64,000 bases of DNA from contig CANFJX010000002.1 in the NCBI GenBank assembly GCA_947447665.1, forward strand, positions 1 through 64,000, written 5' to 3'. This DNA is from Bacteriovoracaceae bacterium (GTDB taxonomy: Bacteria; Bdellovibrionota; UBA1018). Positions 36,073 through 44,329 of this stretch are shown here, piece by piece; the first letter of the stretch is position 1, and every line of letters starts with the position of its first letter. The notes beneath the pieces were generated by a model. The model was not told the origin of the DNA. It searched no databases and worked only from the letters and a program-made list of their open reading frames with translations. Both the position numbers and the translations under genes were made by a program.

Positions 36073-37251
36073 TTATCCTGATGAGTTGGGGTTGAGTGGT
36101 AGGTTCGATTGGATTGAGTTCGCCTTTTCCGAGAGCTCTTCACAGCGCGCTCTCTGAGGCTCAATTCCACGTATGCAATGCTCATGAAATTTTTTGATGA
36201 TCTGGGACAAAGATTGCACTGAGTCCAGAAGAGTGATGGCGATGAGTCCTTCAAAAACATTCAGATTGAGCTCTGAGTGTGCGAGTGCGAGCTGAATGGT
36301 TTGTTCACTTCCAAGGATTCTGCATCCACACTGAATCAAAGTTTCTGGGAGTACTGGGTTGATCTTGTGAGTAAAGAAAGCAGAGCCTTGTTGGACTTTG
36401 GGGAGTCTGAGTTCGCCAAAACCACCTTGAGGCCCGCTCGATAGTAATCTGAGGTCTCGTGCAAATTTCATGAGGACTTGGGTCAACAGCCCAAGGCTCG
36501 AGTGAATTTGAGCTAGATCGTCGCTGTTTTGGGCCGCATCGTAGAGGTTCTCTTTCCTGGAGAGCGGGAGATCTGTCTCGGCAATGAGTTCGCTGATGAC
36601 TCGGTCGCGGTAGGCTGGGCTGGCTCCTTCTCCGGAGCCAATCACTGTGCCGCCTAGATTAATCTTCAGGAGCTGCAGGGATTTTTGGTCTAGGTCCTGA
36701 TGCCTTCGTTGTAGTGCGGCTGCGTGAGCACTCCAAGATTTTCCGAGACTCACGGGGAGTGCATCTTGGAGACAGGTTCGGCTCAACGTGAGAATCGAGT
36801 CCCACTCACGAGCTTGTTGACCCAGCGTTTGGATCAAAGGAGCTAGAGAGCGATGAAGAGCTTTGAATTCTTTAAAGAGAGTGATTCGAAAAGCGGTGTG
36901 AGAGACGTCAGCCGTCGATTGAGAGCGGTTGATGACTGAGAGTGGAAGTTGAGTCGATTCGGATATGAATTCGGAAAGATTCATGTGGAGGGCAATCGAT
37001 CCACCTCCTGCAAAAACGTCAACAGGAAAAATTTCTTCTAGGTGAGAAGGGGGGGAATGGATGAAATTTCGAATCACCTTTTCGATTGAATAATAATCGG
37101 AAGGAGGTATTTCGTTTTCTAGGAACTGGGCACGAAGGGATGCCAATTTGACCGATAGAAATGTAGTGATCAGGTTTGGATATTCCCCAAAGGATCGATT
37201 TGAAAAGCTGAGATACTTCACACTTTTTTCTGTTTCAGTCACTGCTTTCAC
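36073..37251 (-). CDS. Fumarase/aspartase-superfamily lyase, divergent
   Basis: This protein of 392 residues belongs to the aspartase/fumarase superfamily. The early region FSNRSFGEYPNLITTFLSVK, then FPVDVFAGGGSIALHMNLSE, then the helical core LINLGGTVIGSGE-like segment (KINLGGTVIGSGEGA) all fit. The signature loop normally reads GSSxMPxKxNP, but here it is GSAFFTHKINPVLPE. It keeps the Lys and Asn but lacks the Met-Pro. The start is a GTG with GGGGA upstream. It heads an operon with ALDH and ADH. Aspartase, fumarase or another ammonia-lyase are possible; the change in the loop speaks for a different substrate. Confidence 0.75.
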   Translation of the reverse strand: MKAVTETEKSVKYLSFSNRSFGEYPNLITTFLSVKLASLRAQFLENEIPPSDYYSIEKVIRNFIHSPPSHLEEIFPVDVFAGGGSIALHMNLSEFISESTQLPLSVINRSQSTADVSHTAFRITLFKEFKALHRSLAPLIQTLGQQAREWDSILTLSRTCLQDALPVSLGKSWSAHAAALQRRHQDLDQKSLQLLKINLGGTVIGSGEGASPAYRDRVISELIAETDLPLSRKENLYDAAQNSDDLAQIHSSLGLLTQVLMKFARDLRLLSSGPQGGFGELRLPKVQQGSAFFTHKINPVLPETLIQCGCRILGSEQTIQLALAHSELNLNVFEGLIAITLLDSVQSLSQIIKKFHEHCIRGIEPQRARCEELSEKANSIQSNLPLNPNSSG

Positions 37252-37377
37252 AGATCATTTCCCCTTGAATTGGGTCTGTAACAGAAAATCAGCGCTATTA
37301 ACAAATGAAAAGTTTAATTTTTGGGGAGCTATGTTAAAGCCTTTCATTGTGTGGTTTCGATAGGGGGGGAGTTAGAT

Positions 37378-38160
37378 GTGATTGAACAAGAATCGCTGAA
37401 TCAGGTAGGACCTCAAAAAGGTGCAGAGGTCTTGATCGATCAAGTTCGAGTGATTCTCTCCGGTCAGGAAATTCTTAAGGGTATTTCCTTACGAGTTGAA
37501 CCTGGAACTTGCTTGGCTCTTTTGGGCCCCAGCGGATGTGGGAAATCAACACTTTTAAGAACGATCATCGGATTGGTGACTCCCCATTCGGGAAGGGTTA
37601 CCATTCATGGTCAACTCATGTCCCGGGAGACTTCTCAAAAATTACGCAAAGAAATTGGATTCTGTGTTCAAGATGGCGGGCTCTTTCCTCATCTGAATCT
37701 GGAACAAAACGTAACTCTGATGGCTGGCCTTCTTAGGTGGAGTCCGTCGCAAATCTCAAATCGCCTTGAGGAGCTGTTGGAACTGACTCAGATGAGCACC
37801 TCTCTTCTCAAGCGCTTCCCAAATCAGGTTTCAGGAGGGCAGAGACAGCGGGTAAGCTTGATGCGGTCACTTTTTCTGAATCCGAGTCTGATTTTATTAG
37901 ACGAGCCGATGGGGGCGCTGGATCCGATGGTTCGATCCGAGCTTCAGGATGAGCTCAAGAGCATTTTTAAGAAGCTCGGGAAAACCGTGATTCTCGTGAC
38001 CCACGATCTGTCAGAGGCTGCCTACTTAGGACAAAGCTTAGTTTTAATGAGGGCGGGAGAAATCGTTCAACAGGGCTCTACCCGAGATCTTATCGATCGC
38101 CCACGAGATCGGTTTGTCACCCAGTATATTCGATCTCAGCGAGCGGAGGTTTTGTTGTGA
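37378..38160 (+). CDS. ABC transporter ATPase, osmoprotectant/polar amino acid type
   Basis: This is the ATP-binding subunit of an importer. The 260-aa protein has Walker A GPSGCGKST (about residue 46), the Q-loop CVQDGGLFPHL, signature VSGGQRQRVSL, Walker B LILLDEPMGALDP and the switch His in VTHDLSEA. Compared with the family it is most like OpuBA/ProV-type ATPases without the C-terminal CBS domains. The start is GTG at 37378: a GGGGGGGA run lies seven bases upstream; the frame upstream of that is rejected. The stop overlaps the start of the SBP-permease fusion gene by four bases. Confidence 0.92.
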   Translation: MIEQESLNQVGPQKGAEVLIDQVRVILSGQEILKGISLRVEPGTCLALLGPSGCGKSTLLRTIIGLVTPHSGRVTIHGQLMSRETSQKLRKEIGFCVQDGGLFPHLNLEQNVTLMAGLLRWSPSQISNRLEELLELTQMSTSLLKRFPNQVSGGQRQRVSLMRSLFLNPSLILLDEPMGALDPMVRSELQDELKSIFKKLGKTVILVTHDLSEAAYLGQSLVLMRAGEIVQQGSTRDLIDRPRDRFVTQYIRSQRAEVLL

Positions 38161-39695
38161 GGGGCCTGTGCCGTTTTTTTATCACCGTGTGGGTCGGACT
38201 CATTCTGATCTCATCTGCCTTTGCTCAGCGGCCGGTGGTGGTGGCATCTAAAAAATTTACTGAGTCTGTGATTCTAGGGGATATTGCCGCACAGTGGGCG
38301 GTCCACCGAACCGCGGAACCGAATTCAGGTCAAAAAATAGAAGTCCGGCATCAAAGAGAGCTCGGATTGAGTCAGGTGATTTGGAAAGCCTTACTTCGCG
38401 GCGATGTGGATGTTTATCCAGAGTATACGGGAACTCTTTTGCGCGAAGTCTTGGCCAATCGTCAGCTAGCTTCTGTCGAGGAATTGAAGAGTGTCCTACG
38501 TCGGGACTATCAGGTGGGAATGACTCGAACCTTGGGGTTTGATAACTCCTTTGCACTGGGGATGAGAGAGGAAAAGGCTCGACTCCTAGGAATCTCAAAG
38601 CTTTCGGATTTAAAAGGTTTCTCGAACTTGAAGTTCGGTCTAAGTCACGAGTTCCTAAGTAGAAGCGAGGGCTGGCCAAGTATTCAAAAGGTCTATCAAA
38701 TCATAGGTCAAAATCCAATAGGCATTGAGCATGAACTGGCTTATCGAGCGATGTCGGAGGGTAAGTTAGATGTCACGGACCTCTATTCCACCGATGCTGA
38801 GATTCCCTATTATGAAATCCGGGTCCTGGATGACGACTTAAAAAGCTTTCCGTCCTACGAAGCTGTGTTTATCTATCGACTAGATTTAGAGAGACGTGCT
38901 CCATTAGTCATTGCTGCGCTCAACGATCTCGAAGGGCAGATCTCGTTGAAGCAGATGAACGATTTAAATAAAAAAGTAAAATATGACCGAGCGCGCGAGG
39001 AAGAGGTCGCAAACCAATTTTTGACTGAAAAATTTACGGGTCGATTAAGCTCGATTGCGAAGTTTTCTTCACCTAAGTGGATGGATGATGTTTTGCGACG
39101 TGGAGGCGAACACCTCTACTTAGTGGGAGTTTCTCTTTTGTTTTCGATTTTAGTAGGGATCCCGATGGGGATCATTGCTGCAAAGGTTCCATGGATGGGC
39201 TCTCCGATTCTCACTGGGGCAGGAGTGATTCAGACGATTCCGTCGCTGGCGCTGTTGGTCTTTATGATTCCGATCTTTGGGATTGGGACTGTACCCGCGA
39301 TTGCGGCACTTTTTTTCTACAGCCTGCTGCCGATGATTTTAAATACTTACACAGGAATTAAGGAGATTCCTGAGACGATTCGAGATTCGGCTGTGGGGCT
39401 AGGCCTTTCTCCGTGGCAGAGATTGAGGCTGGTCGAGATTCCGATGGCATCCCGCAGTATTTTTGCAGGAGTAAAAACTTCTGCAGTGATTAATGTGGGC
39501 ACCGCCACGTTGGGTTCCTTGATTGGTGCTGGGGGATTGGGTCAACTGATATTAATGGGCGTGCGCAGGGATGATCTTGGGATGATTTTGAGTGGTGCGG
39601 TCCCTGCGGCTGTGCTCGCTTTGGTGGTTCAATGGACCTTTGATTGGGCTGAGAGCCGGGTTCTGCCAAGGGCGAGAGAGGGGGCAGGGAGATGA
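38157..39695 (+). CDS. Substrate-binding protein fused to ABC permease (OpuB/Prop-type)
   Basis: One 512-aa chain carries two functions of an osmoprotectant importer. After a signal peptide (FITVWVGLILISSAFA) comes the periplasmic binding domain, with KKFTESVILGDIAAQW, GDVDVYPEYTGTLL and an aromatic-rich site. From about residue 315 there is a permease domain of five or six helices, including the ABC-contact EAA loop IRDSAVGLGLSPWQRL and the following GTATLGSLIGAGGLGQ. The order binding domain first, permease second is one of two known layouts; the other has the permease first. Substrates of the family are glycine betaine, choline, carnitine or ergothioneine; which one is not clear. Confidence 0.88.
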   Translation: MRGLCRFFITVWVGLILISSAFAQRPVVVASKKFTESVILGDIAAQWAVHRTAEPNSGQKIEVRHQRELGLSQVIWKALLRGDVDVYPEYTGTLLREVLANRQLASVEELKSVLRRDYQVGMTRTLGFDNSFALGMREEKARLLGISKLSDLKGFSNLKFGLSHEFLSRSEGWPSIQKVYQIIGQNPIGIEHELAYRAMSEGKLDVTDLYSTDAEIPYYEIRVLDDDLKSFPSYEAVFIYRLDLERRAPLVIAALNDLEGQISLKQMNDLNKKVKYDRAREEEVANQFLTEKFTGRLSSIAKFSSPKWMDDVLRRGGEHLYLVGVSLLFSILVGIPMGIIAAKVPWMGSPILTGAGVIQTIPSLALLVFMIPIFGIGTVPAIAALFFYSLLPMILNTYTGIKEIPETIRDSAVGLGLSPWQRLRLVEIPMASRSIFAGVKTSAVINVGTATLGSLIGAGGLGQLILMGVRRDDLGMILSGAVPAAVLALVVQWTFDWAESRVLPRAREGAGR

Positions 39696-40705
39696 GATTA
39701 GAACTTTTTATTGCCATCATTCTAGGGGTCCATTGGGCTCAGGCTTCGCAAGTTAAGCCCTTGGGGATTACCTGCCGGGATGGGGTTGAAGAAGTACCAG
39801 CTCAGGTGGTGAATGCTGACTCCTATTACTCTGAGAGTCCGGTGGTGCACGAGCAATCACTCTATCATGTCGAATATAGCCAAGATCGGGTGATGCGAGT
39901 GAGAGATGGGCGGGTGGATGAGTTCTGGAAGGGTACCGGCTGCGGGCCCTCTGCGGTGACTCCTTACCACGGAGGATTTTTGGTGGCTTGTTATTCTTCC
40001 CATCAACTTGTTTTTCTTTCCGATCACGGTGAGTTGCTTCGGATTTGGCAGACGCCGCCTGCGGTGAGTCCAGCGATCACGCCGAACGACTTTGTAGCTG
40101 ATGCCTGGGGAGGACTCTATTTTACTTCATCTGGAATATTTAATGCAGACCCGCTCACTCCGGTCGAGGGGCGAGTTTATTATCTGGGTCCCGACGGCGC
40201 AATTACTGAAGTAGCCTCTGGGATTCATTATTCTAATGGGATTGCGCTGAGCTCCTCGGGGGATACTCTCTGGGTTTCCGAACATCTGGAGAATCGAATT
40301 CTGAAGTACACGGTCTTGGGGCCTGGAGTACTAGATCCTAGCCAATCAGTCTTTGCGGATCTGAGTGTTTTGTTTCCGTGGGAGCGGAGTGGGGATGACC
40401 CCATGGCGTCACCTTATTTGGGGCCTGATGGATTTCGAGTCAGTCAAGGGATTGTCTTTGTCGCGCAGTACGCTGGGTCAAGGATTCTCAAACTCAACGA
40501 GGCTGGACAACGTGTGGGGGTGATCACCTTCAAGTCTTCATTTCCAAATACAACGAATGTCTGGGCAGATGGCAACCGTCTCTATGTGACAGCAGTACGC
40601 GACGATTCTGAGTTAGGAGTCAAATCGGTAAATCCGGCGATTGTTGTGCGGATCGATGACCCGAGATTACGAGAGCGATCCGATTTAGTCTGCGAGATTA
40701 AGTAG
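39692..40705 (+). CDS. Secreted SMP-30/gluconolactonase-like beta-propeller
   Basis: The 337-aa protein has a signal peptide (LFIAIILGVHWAQA, cleavage near QAS-Q) and a beta-propeller of SMP-30 type. Typical blades are seen: the SPAITPNDFVADAWGGLYFT strand with metal-binding Asn and Asp, GIHYSNGIALSSSGDTLWVSE and a closing NVWADGNRLYVTA. Members hydrolyse lactones or bind metals. It starts with ATGA overlap on the permease gene, so it belongs to the same operon; it might process a sugar or lactone before uptake, although this is guesswork. Three Cys are present, consistent with a periplasmic place. Confidence 0.78.
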   Translation: MRLELFIAIILGVHWAQASQVKPLGITCRDGVEEVPAQVVNADSYYSESPVVHEQSLYHVEYSQDRVMRVRDGRVDEFWKGTGCGPSAVTPYHGGFLVACYSSHQLVFLSDHGELLRIWQTPPAVSPAITPNDFVADAWGGLYFTSSGIFNADPLTPVEGRVYYLGPDGAITEVASGIHYSNGIALSSSGDTLWVSEHLENRILKYTVLGPGVLDPSQSVFADLSVLFPWERSGDDPMASPYLGPDGFRVSQGIVFVAQYAGSRILKLNEAGQRVGVITFKSSFPNTTNVWADGNRLYVTAVRDDSELGVKSVNPAIVVRIDDPRLRERSDLVCEIK

Positions 40706-40730
40706 AGCGTTTGGTATCTCCGACACGCTG

Positions 40731-41345
40731 TTACCAGGTTTCCTCTGTGCGGAGTATTTCGCCCGTATAGCCCATGTTGATAAGGGTTTCTTCAACGAGT
40801 TCGGTCCTTTGAAAGGCTGGTTTGTAGTGGCCGCTGTCGTTGTTGATTGTGATTTTTTTCGGCGTGTTGGTCCGGATCATGAGCTCACCCGCCATTTCGC
40901 AGTTCCCTCGTCCGTTGGCTAGATCAAGGTCAATATCAAAAGACGAGTGAAAAAGTCTCTCCTCGTCGCCTCGATTTGGGTCAAATCCTACTTTTCGGAT
41001 ATAGAGATCCCCGTTGTTATGCAGGAAGTACATGTAGTGCCCGCTGCCTAGTGGCTGAAGCGTGTCAGCTGAGCACAGCATGCCATTGATCGTAATTACC
41101 TTGGAGTTTGCGAGTTCTTCTTTGCTGAGAAAGAGAAATCCCTCGCGGAGGTTCTGCTGGAAACGCTGGGGTGTGACCCGAAGAGGGGTTGCTGCTGAGT
41201 GGCGGCGTACGGGAGTCGTAGTGCCTGTTGCGTCGTCCATGGCTAACGATCGACTCATGGGGCTGAGTGCACCTGCGATTACCGAGTAAATTAATGCCGT
41301 TTGCGTGAATGGGGTAAGGATGGGGCGGGAAAATAATTTTATCAT
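40731..41345 (-). CDS. Secreted protein of unknown function with SGHYKP motif
   Basis: This 204-aa protein is not recognised as a whole. It has a hydrophobic N-terminal segment (TALIYSVIAGALSPMSRSLA) that looks like a signal sequence with cleavage near SLA-M. A beta-rich domain follows that contains GHYMYFLHNNGDLYIRKVG and ends in ITINNDSGHYKPAFQR plus a helix. The SGHYKP segment near the C-terminus recurs in various secreted proteins and effectors as a short module, so an effector-like role is possible. The ribosome-binding site TAAGGAGGT is a perfect match to the anti-Shine-Dalgarno, indicating strong translation. Gene symbol and function remain open. Confidence 0.65.
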   Translation of the reverse strand: MIKLFSRPILTPFTQTALIYSVIAGALSPMSRSLAMDDATGTTTPVRRHSAATPLRVTPQRFQQNLREGFLFLSKEELANSKVITINGMLCSADTLQPLGSGHYMYFLHNNGDLYIRKVGFDPNRGDEERLFHSSFDIDLDLANGRGNCEMAGELMIRTNTPKKITINNDSGHYKPAFQRTELVEETLINMGYTGEILRTEETW

Positions 41346-41514
41346 AAATTTCAGACCTCCTTAGGTCTTTAGGAGAAGGTGCCGGATCCTACACTAGTCC
41401 TAGTTTTTTAGCGAGTTTAAAATAATGCAGTGCAATGTAACGGTCTGAGTTAAATTAATGATGTTTATTTATGGGGTTTAAGTTATTCTTTTGCGAAATT
41501 AAACGAGTTGGATT

Positions 41515-41536
41515 AGTGATCAGTAATCACTGATTA
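41515..41536. promoter_or_regulatory. Nested palindromes upstream of the alcohol dehydrogenase gene
   Basis: AGTGAT (41515-41520) and ATCACT (41526-41531) form an inverted repeat with a five-base spacer. It overlaps a second one, TAATC-ACT-GATTA (41524-41536), and a third, TCAGT-AATC-ACTGA. Further GATTA copies lie around it, at 41511 and near 41558. The group sits about 50-70 bases upstream of the alcohol dehydrogenase start, which makes it a good operator candidate. The regulator is not known. Confidence 0.4.
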
Positions 41537-41584
41537 GGACAAAAAAGTGATTGTCTTGATTACTATTTATAAGAGGATTTAGCC

Positions 41585-42640
41585 ATGATTCAAGTTCAAG
41601 CCTACGCCGCCCACTCCGTGAAAGAGCCTTTAGCACCGTTCCAGTTTCAGCGCAGGGAGCCAGGTCCTCGCGACGTGTTAATTGATATCCATTATTGTGG
41701 AGTATGTCATTCGGACATTCATCAAGTGAGAGATGAGTGGGGTGGGGCTACCTTTCCGATGGTGCCAGGTCATGAGATCGTGGGTGTGGTTGCTCAAGTG
41801 GGCTCGCAGGTGACCCGATTCAAGGTTGGAGACGCGGTCGGTGTAGGTTGTTTTGTGGACTCATGTCGCGAGTGTTCAAGTTGTCACGAGGGACTGGAGC
41901 AGTATTGTGAAAAGGGTGCAAATTTCACTTATAACGGAGTCGAGAAAGATGGAAAGACGGCCACCCAGGGCGGCTATTCGACTCAAATTGTGGTTGATGA
42001 AAAGTATACATTAAGGATTCCACCCCAGCTGCCACTGGATGGAGCTGCGCCGCTCCTTTGTGCAGGGATCACCCTTTATTCTCCGTTGAAGCATTGGAAA
42101 GCTGGGCCAGGTAAAAAAGTTGCCATCTTGGGTCTCGGCGGGCTCGGGCATATGGGTGTGAAGTTAGCTCGTGCCATGGGTGCTGAAGTAACTGTTTTGA
42201 GTCACTCGATGAAAAAAGAAGGGGATTCCCGAAGGTTGGGGGCACATCACTTTTATTCGACCTCAGATGCCGAAACCTTCAATCAATTGAGCGGTAGCTT
42301 CGATCTGATTTTGAATACCGTTTCGGTCAATCTTGATTGGGACCAGTATGTGAACCTCTTGAGGAGGGATGGGACTTTGGTCCTCTTAGGTATTCCTGAG
42401 AAACAGGTGCCTGTTTCAGCGTTTCCTCTGGTTGGCGCCAGGCGAAGTATTGCAGGTTCCATGATTGGCGGCATTGCAGAAAATCAAGAGATGCTCGACT
42501 TCTGCGGTAAGCATGGGATTACTTCAGATATCGAGCTCATCCAGATTCAGAAAATTAATGAAGCCTATGAGAGAGTGCTTCGAAGTGATGTTCGATATCG
42601 CTTTGTCATTGATATTCAGTCACTTAAGAAATCAAATTAG
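41585..42640 (+). CDS. NADP-dependent alcohol dehydrogenase (CAD/YahK type)
   Basis: This zinc-containing reductase of 351 residues belongs to the cinnamyl-alcohol-dehydrogenase branch of medium-chain dehydrogenases, which mostly reduces aldehydes with NADPH. Catalytic zinc ligands are in GVCHSDIHQ and GHEIVG, structural zinc ligands in [15 protein letters not shown], and the coenzyme fold in [16 protein letters not shown] followed by SHSMKKE, where Ser and basic residues suit NADP. AGAGGA lies before the ATG. It is monocistronic, with a palindromic operator-like element upstream, so it is probably induced under stress. The exact substrate is not known. Confidence 0.93.
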   Translation: MIQVQAYAAHSVKEPLAPFQFQRREPGPRDVLIDIHYCGVCHSDIHQVRDEWGGATFPMVPGHEIVGVVAQVGSQVTRFKVGDAVGVGCFVDSCRECSSCHEGLEQYCEKGANFTYNGVEKDGKTATQGGYSTQIVVDEKYTLRIPPQLPLDGAAPLLCAGITLYSPLKHWKAGPGKKVAILGLGGLGHMGVKLARAMGAEVTVLSHSMKKEGDSRRLGAHHFYSTSDAETFNQLSGSFDLILNTVSVNLDWDQYVNLLRRDGTLVLLGIPEKQVPVSAFPLVGARRSIAGSMIGGIAENQEMLDFCGKHGITSDIELIQIQKINEAYERVLRSDVRYRFVIDIQSLKKSN

Positions 42641-42653
42641 ACTTCCCCAAACC

Positions 42654-42682
42654 TTGACACCCGATTTGCCATCTAGTATTTG
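42654..42682 (+). promoter_or_regulatory. Promoter of the TolC-like lipoprotein gene
   Basis: TTGACA (42654-42659) and TATTTG (42677-42682) with 17 bp between them; an ordinary leader with GGGGGA before the ATG at 42702 follows. Confidence 0.45.
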
Positions 42683-42701
42683 AATAATCGGGGGAATATC
42701 C

Positions 42702-44327
42702 ATGCTGGACTCTTTTCAGAGGTCCAACTTTTGGGCTTGGTGGGCTTTTTTGCTACCGTTTTTTTTAATGGGGTGCCGACACCTTCATCAAGGTCATTTC
42801 GAGGGTAACTTACAGATCTCATCACCTGTACAGCACTCCAGTGAGCCCGTGGGAATGGATATTGTTCGTGTGGGTCCCCGTGAAAAGCAAGTTGAGATCA
42901 AAAACTCGAAAAATCAGATCGTCGGTCAACTGTTGATTTCAAAGGCAGCGCACGGGGCTCTTCTCGTCACGATCTCTCAGATCAGTGCGGCTCCTTTTTT
43001 GCTCCAAAAGAGTCCAAGTCGCGATCGAATCAAGAGTGATGTTTGTTTCAGTCATGAGGGGAATTGGGCGATCCAGTTTTGTTTTTCAGACGACGATTTT
43101 TATTTCAAGGCTCGTTCAGAGTCAGCCGATTCTGAGTACTTGGTTTATGGAAATCTAAGTAGTCCAGAAGGTCGATCGTTGGCTCAAAATTTTCCCCTCG
43201 AGACGCCAACTGAAGTCTCATTGGATGAGGGGATTCAGCGGGCAATGAATTATAATTTCGAATCTCGCGAAGCTTTTGAGAAAGCATATCAAGCAAAAAT
43301 GCAAGCCACGACGGCATATCTTAACTTACTCCCGCATTTGACCATTAGCGTTCTCTGGTATGTCTCCCCGACGCCCATTTCTTCTGTGACTGGGCTTTTC
43401 AGTGTAGCTCCATTCTTCCTTCCCTCCGCTTGGCTTGATGCTAAAAAGTCGTCTCTGGATGCGAGGGTACAACTTAAGGCGATGAAGATTTTCAAGGCAG
43501 ATCTCATTGTTGCGATCGAGACGCTATTTTACGAGTTTGCCCGCACCGAGAAGATTCAGTCAATTTGCGAGGAGTTTTTAGAGAAATTGCGAGTCATTCG
43601 AGCCCGACTCCCGTCCAGTCAGGGGCAGGTTGAGTCACAGGAGGCTTTAAATAGGATTCAAGGCATGCTCAAGCAGACGCTCGATCATTCGAAGTGGGTT
43701 CTGGAAGAAAATCGCTATGCACTTGCACTTGCCCTCGGATTTAATAATCCTGTCGCAATTCATAAAATCAGCCTCAGTCAGCCGATTACGCCTGAGGGTT
43801 TCTCTGTTCTGGATGCCGAATCTTTGGGTAGTGATTCTCTGCGGCGTTCAATTGAGTTGTCTCAGCTCGATCTTTTGCTCAGTTCCCAGAGAAATCGAAA
43901 GGTTTGGCTTTACTTTAACTGGCTAGATCCAGCGGGTGATTCTCGCACTGCGCTAGGGGCTAATCTTTTTTCAGAGGCTAGACTTATTACGAGTAAGACG
44001 AACGAGATCAAAATTAGGCAAGAGGAGGCCAAGGCAGCCATCTTCAATCGGGCTTTTGAGGTGGCGCTGAATTTTAATACCTCCCATCAATTTTATTTAA
44101 GTACGTTAGAAAGGGTGAAAGCTTCAGAAGCGCACGTCAAATCCTTTGTCGCTTTATTGGGAAAGGGGTTATCGACGGACGCGGAGGTGATTCAGGCGCT
44201 CCATCATTTGCAGGATTGGATCGCCGCTACCCTGGAGTCTGAAGATCACTTGAGAAATTTCAGAATCGAGGGAGCTAAGGCTAATCGACTTCTCCTGACG
44301 GGGCACTACAGTAGCTTTCTTTTCTGA
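42702..44327 (+). CDS. Outer-membrane lipoprotein with TolC-like coiled coil
   Basis: This 541-aa lipoprotein has a signal ending in the canonical lipobox LMGC (residues 22-25). The first 150 residues are beta-rich and unrecognised. From about residue 170 on the sequence looks like an outer-membrane efflux protein: SLDEGIQRAMNYNFESREAF, TTAYLNLLPHLTISVLW, then long coiled coils (residues 240-330 and 430-520), including KASEAHVKSFVALLGKGL. The TolC domain is incomplete relative to the two repeats of the family. No export pump gene is next to it. GGGGGA precedes the ATG. It converges with the C11 peptidase gene, whose stop is two bases away. Confidence 0.62.
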   Translation: MLDSFQRSNFWAWWAFLLPFFLMGCRHLHQGHFEGNLQISSPVQHSSEPVGMDIVRVGPREKQVEIKNSKNQIVGQLLISKAAHGALLVTISQISAAPFLLQKSPSRDRIKSDVCFSHEGNWAIQFCFSDDDFYFKARSESADSEYLVYGNLSSPEGRSLAQNFPLETPTEVSLDEGIQRAMNYNFESREAFEKAYQAKMQATTAYLNLLPHLTISVLWYVSPTPISSVTGLFSVAPFFLPSAWLDAKKSSLDARVQLKAMKIFKADLIVAIETLFYEFARTEKIQSICEEFLEKLRVIRARLPSSQGQVESQEALNRIQGMLKQTLDHSKWVLEENRYALALALGFNNPVAIHKISLSQPITPEGFSVLDAESLGSDSLRRSIELSQLDLLLSSQRNRKVWLYFNWLDPAGDSRTALGANLFSEARLITSKTNEIKIRQEEAKAAIFNRAFEVALNFNTSHQFYLSTLERVKASEAHVKSFVALLGKGLSTDAEVIQALHHLQDWIAATLESEDHLRNFRIEGAKANRLLLTGHYSSFLF

Positions 44328-44329
44328 GA

